Shown: positions 60,560-64,000 of the stretch, piece by piece
Position numbering within the stretch: position 1 is the stretch's first letter
How the letters are laid out: the number at the start of each line of letters is the position of its first letter
DNA from: Aquisphaera giovannonii
Lineage (GTDB): Bacteria; Planctomycetota; Planctomycetia; Isosphaerales; Isosphaeraceae
Direction: 5' to 3'
Length of the DNA: 64,000 nt
Assembly (NCBI RefSeq): GCF_008087625.1
Contig: NZ_CP042997.1
Coordinates: 6,510,001-6,574,000 of the forward strand
The notes under the pieces: generated by a model
The model's input: the letters and a program-made list of their open reading frames with translations, nothing else
Database searches by the model: none
Told to the model about the DNA's origin: nothing
Made by a program: the position numbers and the translations under genes

Positions 60560-63013
60560 ATGGATCTGAAGCGGTCGGCAGTCAGGACGGCGCAGCAGAG
60601 TGCGAGGCGGGCCGTCACGAGGGCGCTGCTCGTGGTCATCGCGGCGGCATCCGGTCTCTGCGGCGGGGCCAGGGCCGCGGACGACCGGATTGCGTTCGAT
60701 CTCACCCGCGCGATCGTGGTCACGCCCGGGACGATCTCGCCGCGAGAACGGAAGGCGGTCGAGCTCCTGGTCGAGGACGTGGCGCGGCGCTCCGGCGTCC
60801 GCTGGACGGTGGCCGACGGGCGGACCGCCCTCGACCGCCGGGCGCAGGTCGTCGCCGTGGGCAGGCTCTCCGCCGCCGCGTCGTTCCCGCCGTTCGCCGG
60901 GCTCCGCGACGAGGCCGCGAGGCCCGCGCCGGACGCCTACCGCATCCTCGCGAGGCCTAGCACCTCCGCCGTGCTGATCGCCGGCAATGACGAGCGCGGC
61001 GTCCTCTTCGGCGTGGGGCGGCTGCTCCGGGAGATCCGGACGGGGCCCGGCCGCGTCTGGCTGGACCGCCCCTTGAACATCATTACGGGCCCCGCGTTCC
61101 CGCTCCGCGGCCACCAGCTCGGCTATCGTCCCAAGACGAACTCGTACGACGCGTGGGACCTCCCCCGATGGGAGCGTTACATCCGGGACCTGGCGATCTT
61201 CGGGACGAACGCGGTCGAGCTGCTGCCGCCGCGGACCGACGACTCCGACGAGAGCCCGCATTTCCCCCGGCCGCAGATGGAGATGATGGTGGGCATGTCC
61301 CGCCTCCTCGACGAGTACGGGCTGGACGTCTGGGCGTGGTACCCGGCGCTGGAGAAGGACTACAACGACGGCCCGACCGTGGCGAGGGAGCTCGAGCAGT
61401 GGGGCGAGGTCTTCCGCCGGCTCCCTCGACTCGACGCCGTCTACGTCCCCGGCGGCGACCCCGGCCACACGCCGCCGGCCATCCTCATCCCGTTCCTGGG
61501 CCGGGTGGCGGAGGTGCTCCATCGCTACCACCCCAAGGCGACGCTGTGGGTCTCACCGCAGGGGTTCCCGCAGCCGTGGCTCGACGAGTTCCTCGGGATC
61601 CTCCGGACGCAGCCGCTCCCCTGGCTGGCCGGCGTGGTCCACGGGCCGCAGATCCGGATCTCCGCGGCCGAGCTGCGGCGGGCCCTGCCGGAACGCTACG
61701 CGCTGCGGACCTACCCGGACATCACTCACTTGCAGCAGTGCCAGTTCCCCGTCCCGGACTGGGACGTGGCCTTCTCCATGACCGAATCGCGGGAGACCAT
61801 CAATCCCCGCCCGATGGGCGAGGCGGCCATCTTCAACTATTACCAGCCCGGCACGATCGGCTTCCTCACCTACTCGGAAGGCTGCAACGACGACGTGAAC
61901 AAGTTCGTCTGGAGCGGCCTGGGCTGGGATCCCCACGCCGACGTCGAGGACATCCTCCGCCAGTACGCCCGGGCGTTCCTCGCGGACCCGCTGGCCGATC
62001 GCTTCGCGAAGGGGCTGCTCGCCCTGGAGCGCAACTGGCAAGGCCCATTGCGGACGAACGAGGGCGTGGAGCGGACGCTGTCGCTCTTCCAGGCCCTCGA
62101 GAAGGAGGCCACGCCGGACGTCCTCGGCAACTGGCGATTCCAGCAGGCCGTCTACCGCGCCTATTACGACGCCTACATCCGCCGCCGGCTGCTGGCCGAG
62201 ACGAAGATCCAGGATGAGGCCCTGGCAGCCCTGGGGACGGCCCGGGCGAAGGGCGTGGACGCGGCGATCGCGGAGGCGGAGCGGGGCCTCGCCCGGCTCT
62301 ACGAGGTCGGCCCGCTCGACGCGATCCGCGCCCGGGTACGGTCCCTGGGCGACGACCTGTTCGCGAGCGTCCGGATGCAGCTCAGCGAGCCGCTCCACGA
62401 CGCGATCGCGGTGGACCGGGGCGCGAACCTGGACACGCTCGACATGCCGCTGACGGACCGGCTCTGGCTGCGCGACCGGCTCGCCGAGGCGCGTCGGATC
62501 CGCGACGAGCCGGGCCGCCTGGCCGCCGTCGAGGCGATCCTCCATCGCACCGACCCCGGCCCGGGCGGCTTCTACGACGACCTCGGAAACCTCGAGAAGC
62601 AGCCCCACCTCGTCCGCGGGCTCGACTACGCGGCCGACCCCGACTTCCGCCGCTCCCCGTACGTGGGGTTCGGCTCGAGGGCGGGCTGGCCGATCGCCTG
62701 GTGCCAGAACGCCCAGACCCTCCACGACGCGCCGCTCTCGATGCGCTACGAGGGCCTGGACGCCTCGGCGAGGTACCGGGTGCGGATCACCTATGCCGGG
62801 GACAGCTTCCGGAACAAGATCCACCTGGACGCCGAGGGGACGCCGGTCCACGACTGGTTCCAGAAGCCGGACCCGCCAATGCCCGTCGAGTTCGACGTGC
62901 CCGCCTCGGCCACGGCCGACGGTCGCCTCGAGCTGACGTGGAGGCAGGAGCCCGGCAAGGGACGCAACGGCCGGGGATGCCAGGTCGCGGAGGTCTGGCT
63001 GCTGAGGAAGTGA
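60560..63013 (+). CDS. Exported glycoside hydrolase with GH67/GH20-type N-terminal domain
   Basis: An 817-residue exported protein with a signal peptide (LLVVIAAASGLCGGARAAD). Residues about 45-170 look like the N-terminal domain shared by GH67 alpha-glucuronidases and GH20/GH84 enzymes (LVEDVARRSGVRWTVADG, SAVLIAGNDERGVLFGVGRL). A TIM-barrel-type part follows: FPLRGHQLGYRPKTNSYDAW, IFGTNAVELLPPRTDD, DAVYVPGGDPGHTPP, ATLWVSPQGFP. The catalytic acids cannot be fixed by eye. The C-terminal end (about 730-817) is a beta-rich carbohydrate-binding-like domain. It may release glucuronic acid or hexosamine from glycans. Confidence 0.72.
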   Translation: MDLKRSAVRTAQQSARRAVTRALLVVIAAASGLCGGARAADDRIAFDLTRAIVVTPGTISPRERKAVELLVEDVARRSGVRWTVADGRTALDRRAQVVAVGRLSAAASFPPFAGLRDEAARPAPDAYRILARPSTSAVLIAGNDERGVLFGVGRLLREIRTGPGRVWLDRPLNIITGPAFPLRGHQLGYRPKTNSYDAWDLPRWERYIRDLAIFGTNAVELLPPRTDDSDESPHFPRPQMEMMVGMSRLLDEYGLDVWAWYPALEKDYNDGPTVARELEQWGEVFRRLPRLDAVYVPGGDPGHTPPAILIPFLGRVAEVLHRYHPKATLWVSPQGFPQPWLDEFLGILRTQPLPWLAGVVHGPQIRISAAELRRALPERYALRTYPDITHLQQCQFPVPDWDVAFSMTESRETINPRPMGEAAIFNYYQPGTIGFLTYSEGCNDDVNKFVWSGLGWDPHADVEDILRQYARAFLADPLADRFAKGLLALERNWQGPLRTNEGVERTLSLFQALEKEATPDVLGNWRFQQAVYRAYYDAYIRRRLLAETKIQDEALAALGTARAKGVDAAIAEAERGLARLYEVGPLDAIRARVRSLGDDLFASVRMQLSEPLHDAIAVDRGANLDTLDMPLTDRLWLRDRLAEARRIRDEPGRLAAVEAILHRTDPGPGGFYDDLGNLEKQPHLVRGLDYAADPDFRRSPYVGFGSRAGWPIAWCQNAQTLHDAPLSMRYEGLDASARYRVRITYAGDSFRNKIHLDAEGTPVHDWFQKPDPPMPVEFDVPASATADGRLELTWRQEPGKGRNGRGCQVAEVWLLRK

Positions 63014-63047
63014 TCGAGGCCGGGAACGGAGCGGGGGACCCTGCGCG

Positions 63048-64000
63048 ATGAGCACCGACGCGAAGGCCCGGGCGAGCCTGCCCGCGGACGCCCTCAGCCT
63101 GCCGGGGTGGTACTACACCGACTCGGAGCATTTCCGCCGCGAGATGGACCGGTTCTTCGCGGGGGGCTGGGTCCACGCCGGACGAGCCGAGGAGATCCCG
63201 ACTCCGGGGGACTTCGTGCTCCGCGAGGTCGCCGGCGAGAGCCTGATCCTGGTCCGCGGCGACGACAGCACGATTCGCGCCTTCTACAACGTCTGCCGCC
63301 ACCGCGGCACGCGGCTCTGCGAGGCGGCCTCCGGGAACTGCGGGGGGTTCCTCCGCTGCCCCTACCACGCGTGGGCCTTCGACCTGGCCGGCCGGCTCGT
63401 CGCCGCGCCCCAGATGGACGACCTGCCGCACTTCTGCCGCGAGGATTATCCGCTGATTGGGGCGGCGGCCTCGACCTGGGACGGCCACGTCTTCGTGAGC
63501 CTCGCGGAGTCGCCGCGGCCGCTAGAGGACGCGCTCGGCGACCTGCCCGGCCGGCTCCGTCCCTGGGGCATGGACGAGCTGCGGCTGGGCAGGCGGACGG
63601 TCTACGACGTGGCCGCGAACTGGAAGCTGATCATCCAGAACTACTCGGAGTGCCTCCATTGCCCGGGCGTCCACCCGGCGCTCCAGCGGCTCTCCCACTT
63701 CCTGAGCGGCGAGAACGACCCCGCGAACGAGAGTTACCTCGGCGGCCGGATGTCGCTCCGCGAGGGCATCGAGACCCTCTCCATGGACGGCGCGAGGCGG
63801 CGGCCCTTCCTGCCCGGACTCTCCGAGGCCGATCGCCGCCTGGTCCTCTACTACGCGATCCTGCCCAACTTGCTGCTCAGCCTGCATCCGGACTACGTCA
63901 TGACCCACACGCTCCACCCCCGGTCCGTCGGCCGGACGGAGGTCGTCTGCGAGTGGCACTTCCACCCGGAGGCGATGTCCCAGCCCGACTTCAGCCCGGA
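63048..64000 (+). CDS. Rieske-type ring-hydroxylating oxygenase, alpha subunit (3' end outside window)
   Basis: The first 317 residues of a Rieske oxygenase. The Rieske cluster ligands are C83 and H85 (NVCRHRG), then C104 and H107 (RCPYHAWAF). The mononuclear iron site shows H204 and H209 in NYSECLHCPGVHP; the third ligand lies beyond the window. Family knowledge: such enzymes hydroxylate or demethylate aromatic or quaternary-amine substrates using electrons from a reductase. It follows the glycoside hydrolase by 34 bp and could share its transcript. No reductase gene is visible. Confidence 0.92.
   Translation, partial: MSTDAKARASLPADALSLPGWYYTDSEHFRREMDRFFAGGWVHAGRAEEIPTPGDFVLREVAGESLILVRGDDSTIRAFYNVCRHRGTRLCEAASGNCGGFLRCPYHAWAFDLAGRLVAAPQMDDLPHFCREDYPLIGAAASTWDGHVFVSLAESPRPLEDALGDLPGRLRPWGMDELRLGRRTVYDVAANWKLIIQNYSECLHCPGVHPALQRLSHFLSGENDPANESYLGGRMSLREGIETLSMDGARRRPFLPGLSEADRRLVLYYAILPNLLLSLHPDYVMTHTLHPRSVGRTEVVCEWHFHPEAMSQPDFSP

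Noticed and set aside
1-64000. tRNA, rRNA or riboswitch genes
   Set aside because: I scanned the spacers for cloverleaf and rRNA-like sequence and found nothing supportable; a computational search would be needed to exclude them fully.

Overview
The window is 64 kb of very GC-rich DNA that looks like a planctomycete chromosome, probably of the Isosphaeraceae/Singulisphaera kind. This is an inference from gene content. It has a secreted protein whose N-terminus carries a LExR..LS motif (22807-24681). It also has an ECF sigma factor fused to a membrane segment and an Ig-like domain (16828-18177), a sulfatase, an N-terminal STGPRT/GK-type hypothetical family (around 31750-32794), Thg1, FG-GAP proteins and large GC-rich spacers. 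The density is about 50 genes in 64 kb. Most genes are single or in short operons, with several convergent pairs separated by perfect GC-rich hairpins.

Layout. 1-8.7 kb: end of an M1 aminopeptidase gene, an Rpn-type nuclease-like gene, a membrane protein, a two-gene RNA end-healing pair (P-loop kinase and Thg1 with a 4-base overlap), a structured repeat (copy A), a CoaB-type protein, a uronate-isomerase-like enzyme and a secreted helical protein. 8.8-14.2 kb: a REC-HATPase regulator, a large hybrid histidine kinase, an HpcH/HpaI aldolase and a D-2-hydroxyacid dehydrogenase. 14.2-15.5 kb has no recognisable gene. 15.5-24.7 kb: two ECF sigma factors, an S9 peptidase, a serpin with a predicted Arg reactive site, a STAS antagonist and a secreted protein. 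24.8-30.3 kb: KAS III, small hypothetical and membrane proteins, a tandem methyltransferase and IspH.

30.3-37.8 kb is the accessory part. It holds copy B of the structured repeat (inverted relative to A), a planctomycete hypothetical gene whose frame never closes before ispH, a 158-bp direct duplication, and an IS4-like transposase that lost its C-terminus at those repeats. A VapBC-type toxin-antitoxin pair follows, bracketed on both sides by GAATGACCCC/CTTTGCGTT micro-repeats. After it come a pair of less GC-rich genes (a DUF4145 protein and an unknown protein, both with HEPN-like Arg/Lys...His motifs), a GAGAAAACAGGGACA tandem repeat and a fragment of a beta-helix protein. I consider the two-gene HEPN-like module and the structured palindromic repeat the best candidates for something undescribed.

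37.8-64 kb: a lipoprotein sulfatase, UvrA, a second VapC with a Phd-type antitoxin, an FmdB zinc ribbon, a YaiI/YqxD protein, and a membrane protein followed by an ABC exporter (ATPase plus duplicated permease). Then come an FG-GAP protein with a partner membrane protein, a secretin-unknown-TPR operon resembling part of a Tad/Cpa pilus locus, an FGE-like protein, a glycoside hydrolase and the first 317 codons of a Rieske oxygenase. Metabolically, the uronate-isomerase-like enzyme, the KDG-type aldolase, the hydroxyacid dehydrogenase, the glycoside hydrolase and the sulfatase fit a polysaccharide-degrading lifestyle, but they are not in one operon. All functions are read from sequence motifs; no searches were run.
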